Assembly: GCF_028309625.1 (NCBI RefSeq)
Contig: NZ_JAQMHR010000005.1
Span: forward strand, 106,725 to 170,724
Source of the DNA: Trichococcus sp. K1Tr
GTDB taxonomy: Bacteria; Bacillota; Bacilli; Lactobacillales; Aerococcaceae
DNA: 64,000 bases
Reading direction: 5' to 3'
In this document: positions 29,001-37,473 of the stretch, piece after piece
Layout of the letters: each line of letters begins with the position of its first letter
How positions within the stretch are numbered: position 1 is the first letter of the stretch
Program-made: the position numbers and the translations under genes
Notes under the pieces: generated by a model
Seen by the model: only the letters and a program-made list of their open reading frames with translations
What the model was told of the DNA's origin: nothing
The model's database searches: none

Positions 29001-30807
29001 CCTGCCTTTTAGAGAAAAAAGCTTAGAAAAAGTAATAGTTGATTATCAGATATCATCTGGGATTCGTGAAGAAAAACAATTCATAGAAAGAACTGAAATA
29101 CTTTATAGTTGTCTTGATTTATTAAGTGAGAGTATAGATACTAAAAATACAACTTTGCGTTATGCGTTAAATCGAATAGATTTAAGACGTTTTAAGATTA
29201 GTAATACACCAGAAAAAATTATAGATGGAAAAAAATACATTGTTTTAGAAGCTGATGAGGATGAGGACTTAAGAGTATTGCGAGAAAAAAACGAAAAAGA
29301 AACAAATCTGAAATATGAATTTTTAAGAGTTTCTTTATGGGCTAGAGATAAATTTAAAGAAATATCATCTACAGAAAAATACGAAGAATATGAGACGCAG
29401 CCAGCAAAAGCAATTAATGAAATGAAAATGATACTAGATAATATAAATAAAGGATATGTATATGATAATATAATAGAGAGTGCTCCTGTTTATATATCTG
29501 CAGTGCTACTAAGATTTTTTGAAAAACAACTTTCAATTGGTGAAAAAGAGTATTGTGTAAAAATATTGGAAGAAAAATTAAGTTTGTTGAACACCACAAA
29601 TCAGATAGATAACATCTCCAATGGTACTATTGCTATTGTTGATAGTTTGCCATATTTGATTAGGAACGCTAATGATTTGGAGGAAAAATTTAATTACAGT
29701 ATTTCATTTTCAATTGCATTATTATTAGATAATTCTAGAGAAAAGGACTTTTATAAGATATTTTCTAGTAAGATGTGGAGCGAGAATCCAGTTGAAGCAA
29801 AGCTAATTTTTGAGATATTTGTATTGCTTAAAAAGGAATTCAATGATTGGATTAAATCAGAAGGGGTTAGTACAAAGTCAATTGAAAAATTTATCAAAAA
29901 AAAGAAGATGTATCTTCGGAAAATTTTTAAAGGGACAGTAAAAATAGATGAGAGTGAGTATTCATCATTAAATTATAATGAACTAATGGAGACAATGATG
30001 CTACTTGATACTCTTAGCGAGTCAAATTGGACTGTTTTAAAGAAATTAGGCCCTCCAATATGGAAAGTGATATTTGAAGATGGTTATAGAGGAGATACTC
30101 AGCGATATAGGAATTATGATGTAGAAGCTCAATATATTTTTTGGTTAGCAAAACACACATACCATACAACTGAGAAAATAAGGAAAGATTTAATTGAAAC
30201 ATTAGAATCTTGTATGGCTATTTCTAGAGATTTTGAAAGTTACCTGTCTCATATAATAAGCGAACATGATAGATCAAAAGATAATCGCATTTTTTGGCAA
30301 ATATGGAATAGTTTGTATGAGCCCATAGTCAGACTTGTCAACCCATATAAGGAATTAGTGATTAAAAATGAAAATTCTTATGATTTTGATGGCGTAATTT
30401 CTACCTATTGTTTTGCCTGGAACTTTTGGGGAAATAAACAAAAAGAATGGGCTGGATTTAAGATACAGCACCTAAGTTTCTTTGATAAAGTAGTAAAAGA
30501 TTTAGGTTTTTTACCAGTAACTTTAGAGGCAATAGCGAGGTTTGCTAATAGTATTGGTTATTCATTCACTAAAGAAGGCGTGACATGGATATCAACTCTG
30601 ATTTCAGAAAATGGTTATTTAGTTCATTCACAACTACACTCTAATACTGTATATTATTTAGAAGAAATGGTGCTTAGATTTTCTAAAGAGTATGCAAATG
30701 ATGTCAGAAAAAATACGACTTTTAGAGAAAACTTATTGACGATATTGAATTTTTTAGTTTCTCGAGGGTCAACAATAGGATTTCTTACCAGAGAAGAACT
30801 CTTCTAA
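26053..30807 (+). CDS. Large nuclease-STAND NTPase protein, Avs-like anti-phage candidate
   Basis: This single 1584-residue protein is far more AT-rich than its neighbours. Residues about 5-110 resemble a PD-(D/E)xK nuclease of the Mrr/Cap4 kind: TFEYLAYILF, then GIETEPIEFDNQVIGFQAKYY, with Q66-x-K68 and upstream acidic residues. A P-loop follows: LLIYGDSGTGKSGF (K227), Walker B KIIIIDSAE (D287), and YYFAHDIYEELVARYL near 470, a position and motif typical of STAND proteins. The remaining roughly 1100 residues are helical with no enzymatic motif and would be the sensor. Order, length and single-gene form match Avs proteins, which bind phage terminase or portal and then cut DNA. AGGAGGTGA sets the start at the ATG 26053, not the GTG at 26044. 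Family assignment is inference; nuclease and NTPase motifs are seen directly. Confidence 0.85.
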   Translation: MYHNVEVDWKSFEYIFSGRTQYTFEYLAYILFCHEFNQETGMFRYFNQAGIETEPIEFDNQVIGFQAKYYDASTKISDRVSEFQNMVDKATQKNFALTKIIVYVNKELSESSNKERKIPKYQADIENYAKVRNVRIEWRVPSHIERMLFLPEIPEYIRDFFFNPQKGIRQFIEQNRSHSETLVETIDNLIEYECQELKTEYTDSIFSEFLGSDQKHLLIYGDSGTGKSGFIKSFYTENYSDIPIFVYKATDFGFNTLSEFSRQFGDCSLDDFFSAFDDSKNKIIIIDSAEKIFSMPKEVLGLFLNKAVKHNWKIVHTIRLSYKGNYISYVLKDNDCSEKQLELISIQKMQDFLELCDIPCPTNEKMQDLIRNLFYLDLYIRTYHKNNDSFKTRNLFFEHIWDTRIKGIPHDTEFNSIAREKTIFNMFKGILETTSSYYFSEVSQEREMLQNLKEDGVVDYDDVYKGYYFAHDIYEELVARYLITSVYEISGNEIEFHSSLHISMIMRKHYRLWLYDRLYEAEDNDFAEFIVKSITNKTINKIWKDEILITLMEFETDNRALSLLEELFNEDGELLMRSIFLLKTACKMIDYNSASSILTQEEIDSRVNLLYRYTKPSGAGWEYLIKYVYMHLTEINWNEGLVPLVYEVVSSWIKNVKHGATTKYAGIIALYLYGLFEDSKFKYRIDRDLKEKISVTILEASVELKEKLLQIFNSMLEENYLNHRHKYNDLVEVLLGNCVNSYIPCQVMPDTVIKLCEVFWKRNQTEESNDPFSPRFYDRDSIESDFGLKNSTNHDYYPTSALWTPTFMLLQHVPNKGIPFVLKFINEITGNFEASERNQEYMETYQVILKLQDGTEVTQICSHRLWMSHRGVSAGPNLLDCILMALEKWLLHTISSVDDDEANMLCEHFLRNSKSIAITSVINSVVLSFPDKLFPTACSLISLGEHIFSLDNGRLASEDMANMTRGILGTSYQYDQERFKSNALPFREKSLEKVIVDYQISSGIREEKQFIERTEILYSCLDLLSESIDTKNTTLRYALNRIDLRRFKISNTPEKIIDGKKYIVLEADEDEDLRVLREKNEKETNLKYEFLRVSLWARDKFKEISSTEKYEEYETQPAKAINEMKMILDNINKGYVYDNIIESAPVYISAVLLRFFEKQLSIGEKEYCVKILEEKLSLLNTTNQIDNISNGTIAIVDSLPYLIRNANDLEEKFNYSISFSIALLLDNSREKDFYKIFSSKMWSENPVEAKLIFEIFVLLKKEFNDWIKSEGVSTKSIEKFIKKKKMYLRKIFKGTVKIDESEYSSLNYNELMETMMLLDTLSESNWTVLKKLGPPIWKVIFEDGYRGDTQRYRNYDVEAQYIFWLAKHTYHTTEKIRKDLIETLESCMAISRDFESYLSHIISEHDRSKDNRIFWQIWNSLYEPIVRLVNPYKELVIKNENSYDFDGVISTYCFAWNFWGNKQKEWAGFKIQHLSFFDKVVKDLGFLPVTLEAIARFANSIGYSFTKEGVTWISTLISENGYLVHSQLHSNTVYYLEEMVLRFSKEYANDVRKNTTFRENLLTILNFLVSRGSTIGFLTREELF

Positions 30808-30903
30808 GTGTTTGATGTTATAGAGTCAGGTTTTAATTGATTTTTATATTATTACCTATGACATTGGGTTTAATAACCTGATGCAAAATAAAATTACACT
30901 AAT

Positions 30904-30946
30904 AAAGAACCGCAACCGTTGATATATTGACGTTTGCGGTTCTTTT
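30904..30946 (+). terminator. Terminator of the STAND-like gene
   Basis: AAAGAACCGCAA-CG pairs with CG-TTGCGGTTCTTT (30904-30918 with 30931-30945), followed by T. Confidence 0.85.
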
Positions 30947-30972
30947 GCGTGTTACAGATGATGGCGGTTGAT

Positions 30973-31163
30973 CACCGGAGACCTCGAAAATGGCACCACC
31001 TCCGGCCAAGGACCCTCAGGCCGGAGGTCAACACCGAAAATGATCCTTCATCTCCGATGAGGAACGCGCCACCGGAGGAGAGGGGTCAATGTGGGATCTG
31101 ATCTCCGGCGAGGACCCGGCAACCGGAGAAGAGCAAAAAACAGATTTCGCTCCTCCGGTTGCC
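30973..31163. repeat. CTCCGG hairpin array 6
   Basis: A half unit (ACCGGAG) is followed by CTCCGGCCAAGG...GGCCGGAG, CTCCGATGAGG...CACCGGAG, CTCCGGCGAGG...AACCGGAG and a partial unit. The array begins right after the AT-rich gene's terminator, so it flanks the accessory insertion on its right side. Confidence 0.8.
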
Positions 31164-31391
31164 CTGCGATCCAAGCAATCCCCTCCCTCTTTCCCCACAA
31201 AATAAAATAACCATGGTTACGCTTCATTTTTTATTTTCATAATCAAAAGCACGATATTTACGAATTAAGTTATAGAAAAGCCCTAGCATATTGTGGAAGA
31301 AGCGGGTAGTAAGGTATTCTATTGGAAATTCAAGAAGTTCAGAAAGTTCTGACAGTAATGAATTTAACGAAATGTGAGAGGAGGGAATAAA
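31164..31391. other. Upstream region of the amino-acid ABC operon
   Basis: This AT-rich stretch of about 230 bases holds no gene. It should contain the promoter of the operon, but no pair of boxes stands out. AGAGGAGGGA at its end is the ribosome site of the first permease. Confidence 0.4.
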
Positions 31392-32165
31392 ATGTCAAGT
31401 TTCTTTAGTTGGGATCTAGTGTGGGAGTTTTTCCCTAAAATTCTCAGTGCGTTGCCCGTGACATTGTTGATTGTAGGCATTGCGACTCTTGTAGGCTTGG
31501 TGTTAGGAAGTTTTATTGCGTTCGTACGGGTGGAAAAAATACCGATATTGAATCAGATAGCCGCAGTATTTGTTTCCTTTATTCGTGGGACGCCGATTCT
31601 AGTCCAGTTATACATCGTTTATTACGGTGTGCCCAGCCTCTTACAGGCGATCCAAATTGATGTGTCATCATGGGACAAAATTATTTTCATCTACATCACG
31701 TATGGATTGAATACCGCAGCGTTTCAATCCGAAACCATTCGAGCCGCAATCTTGAGTGTTCCTATCACGCAGAAAGAAGCAAGCATCGCATGTGGATTGA
31801 CGAAGTCGCAAATGTACCTGCGTGTCATTCTTCCTCAAGTTGTTCTCGTGGCATTACCATCATTTGGTACCACTACCGTCGCATTGCTGCAGGATACATC
31901 GTTGGCATTTACGATCGGGATTGTGGATGTGGTCGGGAAAGCGCGGGCCATTGGTGCTGTGACCTTCCACACGTTGGAAGGCTACGTAGGCGCGGCTGTT
32001 CTGTTTATTGCATTGAGCATTATTCTTGAACGAGTTTTTGCCTTGTTGGAGAAACGGATGAATTTCACAGAAGCAAAAAAATCTTCATTCCAACTGCCGA
32101 GATTACTACTTATTAAAAATAAAAAGGTTCAAATCAAAAAGGTTCAAAAAATCGAGATAAATTGA
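31392..32165 (+). CDS. Polar amino-acid ABC transporter permease (1)
   Basis: This 257-residue permease of the HisM/GlnP type has about five membrane segments and the EAA loop QKEASIACGLTKSQMYLRVILPQ that docks to the ATPase. FIRGTPILVQLYIVYYG is the usual signature of the family. The GTG at 31374 lies upstream of the AGAGGAGGGA site; the ATG at 31392 is the start. The C-terminal tail is rich in lysine (KNKKVQIKKVQKIEI). It is the first gene of a run that includes binding protein, second permease and two ATPases. Confidence 0.92.
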   Translation: MSSFFSWDLVWEFFPKILSALPVTLLIVGIATLVGLVLGSFIAFVRVEKIPILNQIAAVFVSFIRGTPILVQLYIVYYGVPSLLQAIQIDVSSWDKIIFIYITYGLNTAAFQSETIRAAILSVPITQKEASIACGLTKSQMYLRVILPQVVLVALPSFGTTTVALLQDTSLAFTIGIVDVVGKARAIGAVTFHTLEGYVGAAVLFIALSIILERVFALLEKRMNFTEAKKSSFQLPRLLLIKNKKVQIKKVQKIEIN

Positions 32166-32178
32166 AGGAGGAATTATT

Positions 32179-32997
32179 ATGAAAAAGTCAACATTGGGTT
32201 TCGGAGCAAGTTTATTGGTAGCAGGGGTTGTATTGGCTGGGTGCAGCAGCGGTTCTGCTGATACTGAGAGTGCAGCAGACAGCGGAGCGACAGAGATTAA
32301 AGTAGGTACAGGGAATGAAGCTCTGCCGTATGCTTATTTGGATGAAAATGGCGAATACGATGGCTATGATGTCGCTGTAGTAAAAGCCATTGATGAAAAA
32401 CTGACGGATTACACGTTCACTTTTGAAGGAGCGGACTTTCCCACAACATTATCAAATTTAGAGAGCAATAAGGTTGACATGGCGGCTTATGAATATGAAG
32501 TAAATGCAGAGCGCCAAGAGAAATTTGTATACGGGGATGTTGGTTACGTTGTATGGGATACGTATATTGTCTCAGATCCGGATGCAGGAACGGTTTATGA
32601 ATCCTTTGACGATCTTGCCGGGAAAAAAGTTTACGCCACTACTGCGACGAATCAGGCAGCAATGGCTGAAACGTATTTAGAAGAAAATCCGGGCGCTTTT
32701 GAACTAGTTTATGGCGAATACAACAACGAACAGATTGTTCAAGCTATTACTTCAGGAGCAGTGGACGCAAGTTTAGCGCCAAAATATCAAGTTGATAACT
32801 GGAATAATTCCTTTGATGAAAACTTAGCAATCGGCAGTGCACCAGTCCATAATTCGGATGCTTACTTGCTATTCAATAAAGAAACCGATCAAACCTTTAT
32901 CGATGCCGTGAACACAGCATTAGAGGAATTAAAAGCGGATGGAACCATTAAAGAACTTTCCGAAGAATACTTAGATGGTGATTACGTGCCAGAATAA
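32179..32997 (+). CDS. Amino-acid ABC transporter substrate-binding lipoprotein
   Basis: This 272-residue type 3 solute-binding protein has a type II signal peptide with lipobox LAGC and Cys 22. The mature part has the two-lobe fold: EIKVGTGNEALPYAYLDENGEYDGYDVAVVKAI, then FPTTLSNLESNKVDMAAYEYEVNAERQEKF, and FDDLAGKKVYATTATNQAA. The family binds cystine, polar or aromatic amino acids; the ligand cannot be assigned. It follows permease 1 by 13 bases with AAGGAGG. Confidence 0.93.
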   Translation: MKKSTLGFGASLLVAGVVLAGCSSGSADTESAADSGATEIKVGTGNEALPYAYLDENGEYDGYDVAVVKAIDEKLTDYTFTFEGADFPTTLSNLESNKVDMAAYEYEVNAERQEKFVYGDVGYVVWDTYIVSDPDAGTVYESFDDLAGKKVYATTATNQAAMAETYLEENPGAFELVYGEYNNEQIVQAITSGAVDASLAPKYQVDNWNNSFDENLAIGSAPVHNSDAYLLFNKETDQTFIDAVNTALEELKADGTIKELSEEYLDGDYVPE

Positions 32998-33012
32998 GAA
33001 AGGATGAGGGCC

Positions 33013-33723
33013 ATGAGTTTCAAATTTGAGGTGATGATCCAATCATTGAAAGTAGCAAGCCAATACATTGGCACAACATTATTCATGGCCATCACATCGA
33101 TAGTCATCGGCGTTATTTTAGGGTTAGGGATAGCGCTGATCCGGCTCTATCGCATCAAAGGACTGAGCCAGTTTTTCCAAGTGGTGGTCACATTGTTGAA
33201 AGGTATTCCGATGGTACTGATCATTCTCGCTCTGTACTTGATCGCTTCCAAACAGTTTGATGTTTGGTCGGAATCCATGAATTGGTCGCTTCGGTTCAGA
33301 GATTTCAACATGGTATGGATCGCCATCTCCGCATTGACGCTATTGGCCACAATCAACAGCAGTGAGATTTTTCGCGGGGCATTTGCAGCTATCAAAAAAG
33401 GGCAGTTCGATGCAGCCAAATCGATGGGCATGACCAACATGCAAACGATTCGCCGGGTACTCTTGCCGCAAGCAATCCCTATCTCATTACCGATGTTCAG
33501 TAATTTATTGATCAGCTTGGTTAAGGCTTCTTCCTTAGCCTCGATGGTCAGTGTCGTCGATGTATTTGCAGCTGCGAAGATCACAGCCCAGCAAAACTAC
33601 CGGTTCCTGGAAGCCTATGTGGCGGTTGCGGTCATCTATTGGGGAATCAGCCTGGTGATCGAAAAAGGTGCGCAAATCCTTGAACAGCGCATGACCCGTA
33701 AATTGAGGAGGGCGATTTTATGA
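33013..33723 (+). CDS. Polar amino-acid ABC transporter permease (2)
   Basis: This 236-residue permease pairs with permease 1. It has about five membrane segments; the EAA loop is [26 protein letters not shown], and [17 protein letters not shown] replaces the usual RGTP motif. AGAAAGG sits nine bases before the ATG at 33013, so the in-frame ATG at 33004 is unlikely. The stop overlaps the start of the ATPase gene (ATGA), so the two are translationally coupled. Confidence 0.92.
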   Translation: MSFKFEVMIQSLKVASQYIGTTLFMAITSIVIGVILGLGIALIRLYRIKGLSQFFQVVVTLLKGIPMVLIILALYLIASKQFDVWSESMNWSLRFRDFNMVWIAISALTLLATINSSEIFRGAFAAIKKGQFDAAKSMGMTNMQTIRRVLLPQAIPISLPMFSNLLISLVKASSLASMVSVVDVFAAAKITAQQNYRFLEAYVAVAVIYWGISLVIEKGAQILEQRMTRKLRRAIL

Positions 33724-34466
33724 TGGAAGTACGCAATATCCACAAGCGCTTCGGCAAGCAGGAAGTCCTCAAAGGCATCGATATGGATGTCGCCAAAGGG
33801 GAAGTTGTCACCCTTCTGGGGCCAAGCGGTTCCGGCAAAACAACTTTTCTCCGCTGTCTGAATTTTCTGGAACGGGCAGATGAAGGCAGCATTCTGTTGG
33901 GAGAGACCGAAACGATCGTAAACAAAGCCAATCCGAAAGAGATTTTGGCGCACCAACGCCAAACCGCGATGGTCTTTCAAAATTATGCGTTGTTCCATAA
34001 CAAGACAGCGCGCGAAAATATCGTGATGCCGCTTTTGCTGACGAAAAAAAGGACAAAGCAGGAAGCGTATGAAGTTGCGGATGCTTTGTTGGAACAAGTG
34101 GGCCTGACCGAACGCAAAGATTTTTATCCCAGCCAATTATCCGGCGGCCAGCAGCAACGGATCGGAATTGCGCGGGCGTTGGCGCTGAATCCCAAAGTGA
34201 TTTTGTTCGATGAACCGACCTCAGCATTGGATCCGGAATTAGTCGGACAAACACTGACGCTCCTGCGGGACATCGCAGAAACCGGCGCAACGATGGTGCT
34301 GGTGACACATGAGATGAAATTCGCATATGAAGTTTCAGACAAAATCATCTTTATGGAGAATGGCCAAATTGTTGAACAAGGAACACCAAAAGCAGTGTTT
34401 GAACAAACAAAAGAAGAACGGACCAAAGCCTTTTTGGCCCGTTTCACAACTCAAATGGCTAAATAG
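33720..34466 (+). CDS. Polar amino-acid ABC transporter ATPase (1)
   Basis: This 248-residue ATPase of the GlnQ/HisP type has Walker [19 protein letters not shown]-loop [18 protein letters not shown], signature [17 protein letters not shown] and Walker [17 protein letters not shown], with VTHEMKFA as the H-switch. It follows permease 2 with overlap. It is one of two ATPase genes in the operon, about 60 percent alike by eye with the copy at 36709; why two are kept is not clear. Confidence 0.95.
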   Translation: MMEVRNIHKRFGKQEVLKGIDMDVAKGEVVTLLGPSGSGKTTFLRCLNFLERADEGSILLGETETIVNKANPKEILAHQRQTAMVFQNYALFHNKTARENIVMPLLLTKKRTKQEAYEVADALLEQVGLTERKDFYPSQLSGGQQQRIGIARALALNPKVILFDEPTSALDPELVGQTLTLLRDIAETGATMVLVTHEMKFAYEVSDKIIFMENGQIVEQGTPKAVFEQTKEERTKAFLARFTTQMAK

Positions 34467-34479
34467 GGGAGGAAAAAAG

Positions 34480-35700
34480 ATGGCATATCGTTTCGCAAAT
34501 CGTATCAAGGAATTGAAAACATCTCCTTTAAGGGAAAATGCAAGTAAGAACATGGAACTCAAAGATGTGATCTCATTTGCATACGGATTTCCGCCGGTTG
34601 AGGCTTTTCCGATGGAGACTCTGAAAATAATTTCCCAAAAATTATACACAGAAGTCGATCCGGAAACGTTTTTGCAATATGGTGCGTCAGAAGGCTATCC
34701 CTTGCTGCGTAAGCTGGTAAAAGAAAGGCTCGCGGCAACCGCCAATCTTCAGAATGAGGAACAGGTGTTGATTACATCGGGTTCCACCCAAGCGATGGAT
34801 ATCGCCGTGAAGGTCCTTTGTGATGAGGGAGACGTCGTGCTCTGCGAAGAACAAACCTTTTCAGGGGCGGTAAATGCGATCAAAGGCTACGGAGCCATTC
34901 CCGTACCGATCCCGATGAATGTCTCAGAAGAATCCGTCGATTTGGATGCACTGGAAGAGCTGTTGCGTTTCGACCAACGCATCAAGTTCATCTACCTCAT
35001 TCCCACGTTCCAAAATCCATTGGGGACATCGATTCCTCTGGAAAAACGCCAAGCGATTTACAGTTTGGCCCAAAAATATGATGTGCTGATTTTCGAAGAT
35101 GACCCTTACGGGGATCTCTTGTACTACGGTGAGCCGATCATGAAGCTGAAGGAGATGGATACGGACGGGCGCGTCATGTATGCGGGTTCGTTCTCCAAAA
35201 TTTTAGCACCCAGCGCACGCTTAGGCTTCATTATGGCGCCAGATGAAATCATGGAAAAACTGGCTTTAGCCAAGCAAGTATCTGATTCCCATACCAATTT
35301 TTATTGGCAAGTGATGCTGGCGGAATTCATGCAGAATCATCAGTTTGAAGAACATGTCTCGGAGTTGAAACTGTATTATAAGGGGAAATTTGAAGCGATG
35401 ATTGCCGGTCTTGAAGCGCTGCCTGAAGACAAAATTCAGTTCATCAAACCGACTGGCGGCTATTTTATCTGCTGCAAAATGGCGGATGAATTGGATCCGG
35501 AAACATTCTATACGGCATTGGACGAAGCCAAGGTCGCCGTTATCCCTGGAAATGTGATGAGCGTGGCGCAAGAAGGGTATGAACGTTATTTCCGCTTGAA
35601 TTTCACCAAACCTACACTTTCGGAAATCGTGGCCGGGGTAAAAGTAATCGGTGAAGCTTTGAAACAAGCGACACCTGCATCATCCAAACAAGTGATTTAA
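34480..35700 (+). CDS. PLP-dependent aminotransferase (LysN/MocR-like class)
   Basis: This 406-residue fold-type I aminotransferase is of the 2-aminoadipate/MocR catalytic-domain kind, without an HTH. Motifs are QYGASEGYPLLRKLV, VLITSGSTQAMDIAVKVLCDEGD, YLIPTFQNPLGTSIPLEKR, FEDDPYGDLLYY and YAGSFSKILAPSARLGFIMAP with the PLP lysine in SFSK. It follows ATPase 1 by 13 bases with GGGGAGGA. In this operon it probably converts an imported amino acid to its 2-keto acid, which the next gene could reduce. The earlier in-frame ATG at 34327 lies within the ATPase gene. Confidence 0.92.
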   Translation: MAYRFANRIKELKTSPLRENASKNMELKDVISFAYGFPPVEAFPMETLKIISQKLYTEVDPETFLQYGASEGYPLLRKLVKERLAATANLQNEEQVLITSGSTQAMDIAVKVLCDEGDVVLCEEQTFSGAVNAIKGYGAIPVPIPMNVSEESVDLDALEELLRFDQRIKFIYLIPTFQNPLGTSIPLEKRQAIYSLAQKYDVLIFEDDPYGDLLYYGEPIMKLKEMDTDGRVMYAGSFSKILAPSARLGFIMAPDEIMEKLALAKQVSDSHTNFYWQVMLAEFMQNHQFEEHVSELKLYYKGKFEAMIAGLEALPEDKIQFIKPTGGYFICCKMADELDPETFYTALDEAKVAVIPGNVMSVAQEGYERYFRLNFTKPTLSEIVAGVKVIGEALKQATPASSKQVI

Positions 35701-35711
35701 GGAGGATATTT

Positions 35712-36683
35712 ATGAGATTGATTTATTATGGGGTCAGTGCTGACGAAGAAAAATTCATCAAGCGGTGGAGTTTCAGCAACAAGATACCCGTGACCATCAT
35801 CAACGAAGGCATATCCAGCGAAAATGTCCATTTCGCCGGCCCACACGACGGGGTCTGCCTGTATCCAAGTCCGGAAATGCGCCAAAGCGAGCTGCTCTAC
35901 CGCAAATTGAGGGAACAAGGCATCCACCAATTGTCGGTCAAGTCGACCGGGGTGGATGGGATCAACTTCGAATGGGCCCAGAAATACGGATTGACCGTGA
36001 CGAACGTTCCTTCCTACAGTCCCACTTCAGTCGGTCATTTTGCGATCATGTCGATTTTGATGGTCCTGCGGAATATCCCGACCGTCCTGCAAACTAATTC
36101 ATCCCGTAAAACAACGATCGGCAGAGAACTGCAGGATGTGACGGTCGGCATCTTAGGAACTGGTCGGATCGGTTGTGTGGTCGCAGAAGGGATCCATGCT
36201 TTGGGCGGTCGCGTGATCGCCTCGAGTTCAAAAGAAAATCCGCGCTTGAAAGGGAAAGTCAGCTATGTTTCTTTTGAAGAACTCTTGGAAGAATCGGATG
36301 TTCTGTCCATACACATCCCCTTATCTGAAAATTCGACTTATCTATTTTCAGAGGAAACTTTTGCGAAAATGAAACCCGGTAGCTGTCTTGTGAATACAGC
36401 GCGCGGAAAAATTGTCGATACCGAAGCGCTGATCGAAGCTTTGGCAACCGGGAAACTGGCTGGTGCAGCATTGGATGCGTTGGAAGACGAGGAAAAATAT
36501 TTTTCCGTCGGTTGGGAAAAGAACCCCTATTATTCCCGCTTGATGGCCTTCCCGAATGTGATGATCACACCCCATATTGCCTACCATACAGAATTGGCCG
36601 TGCAAGAAATTGTTGAGACCTCGTTAAACAATGCGCGGGATATCATAATAGCAGGAAGTTCGCGCAACACGATCTCACTTTGA
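35712..36683 (+). CDS. D-2-hydroxyacid dehydrogenase
   Basis: This 323-residue NAD-dependent D-isomer 2-hydroxyacid dehydrogenase belongs to the D-lactate / D-2-hydroxyisocaproate group. VGILGTGRIGCVVAEG binds NAD; the catalytic Arg is in VNTARGKIVDTEAL, the Glu in DALEDEEKYF, and the His in TPHIAYHTELAV. AAGGAGG lies 11 bases after the aminotransferase. The pair makes a two-step route from amino acid to D-2-hydroxy acid, which would reoxidise NADH; the chemistry is known for the families, the coupling is inference. Confidence 0.93.
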   Translation: MRLIYYGVSADEEKFIKRWSFSNKIPVTIINEGISSENVHFAGPHDGVCLYPSPEMRQSELLYRKLREQGIHQLSVKSTGVDGINFEWAQKYGLTVTNVPSYSPTSVGHFAIMSILMVLRNIPTVLQTNSSRKTTIGRELQDVTVGILGTGRIGCVVAEGIHALGGRVIASSSKENPRLKGKVSYVSFEELLEESDVLSIHIPLSENSTYLFSEETFAKMKPGSCLVNTARGKIVDTEALIEALATGKLAGAALDALEDEEKYFSVGWEKNPYYSRLMAFPNVMITPHIAYHTELAVQEIVETSLNNARDIIIAGSSRNTISL

Positions 36684-36708
36684 GAACAAAAAGAAGGAGG
36701 AGATGAAG

Positions 36709-37461
36709 ATGATCCAGGCGCAAATAAGTGGACTGAAAAAAAGTTTCGGTAAGAACGAGATATTGAAAAACGTAGGTTTGACCATCAATAAAGGCGAAGT
36801 TGTCTGCATTATCGGCCCGAGCGGCTCTGGCAAAACCACCTTCTTGCGTTGTTTGAATCTCTTGGAACGGCCGGATGCAGGCATGTATGAACTCGGCGAC
36901 CTTCGCTATGACCTCAGTCGTATCGGTTCGCACCAGAGCCGTGAAATTGCCAGGAAAACAGCGATGGTTTTTCAATCTTATGAATTATTCAGTCATATGA
37001 CGGTTCTGCAAAATGTGATGGAAGGATTGGTTACACCCCGAAAAGTTCCCAAAAAGCTGGCAGAACAAATTGCCACCTCCGTCCTTGAAAAAGTGGGCAT
37101 GGCGGACAAAGCAGGGATGTACCCGATTCAACTATCCGGTGGGCAACAGCAAAGGGTCGGCATTGCCCGTGCGATGGCGCTGTCTCCAGAACTTCTGTTA
37201 TTCGATGAACCCACATCAGCCCTTGATCCAGAACTTGTCGGGGATGTGCTGCATGTGATGCGAAAATTGGCCGACACGGGTCAAACGATGATCATCGTCA
37301 CCCATGAGATGCAATTCGCACAAGAGGTGGCGGACAAAGTTGTTTTCATGGCGGATGGGGTAGTCGTTGAAGCCGGAACACCTGCAGAAGTCTTTGATAA
37401 CCCTAAACAAGAACGGACAAAACAATTTTTGATGCAAGTCCGTTTCAAAACAGCAGTCTGA
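36709..37461 (+). CDS. Polar amino-acid ABC transporter ATPase (2)
   Basis: This 250-residue ATPase has Walker [19 protein letters not shown]-loop MVFQSYELFSHMTVLQNV, signature [17 protein letters not shown] and Walker [24 protein letters not shown] ends at 36700, eight bases before the ATG at 36709; the ATG at 36703 is too close. There is no permease or binding gene next to it, so it either serves the transporter at 31.4 kb as an alternative ATPase or one located elsewhere. It is separated from ATPase 1 by two metabolic genes. Confidence 0.93.
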   Translation: MIQAQISGLKKSFGKNEILKNVGLTINKGEVVCIIGPSGSGKTTFLRCLNLLERPDAGMYELGDLRYDLSRIGSHQSREIARKTAMVFQSYELFSHMTVLQNVMEGLVTPRKVPKKLAEQIATSVLEKVGMADKAGMYPIQLSGGQQQRVGIARAMALSPELLLFDEPTSALDPELVGDVLHVMRKLADTGQTMIIVTHEMQFAQEVADKVVFMADGVVVEAGTPAEVFDNPKQERTKQFLMQVRFKTAV

Positions 37462-37473
37462 GAGGGATGACAT

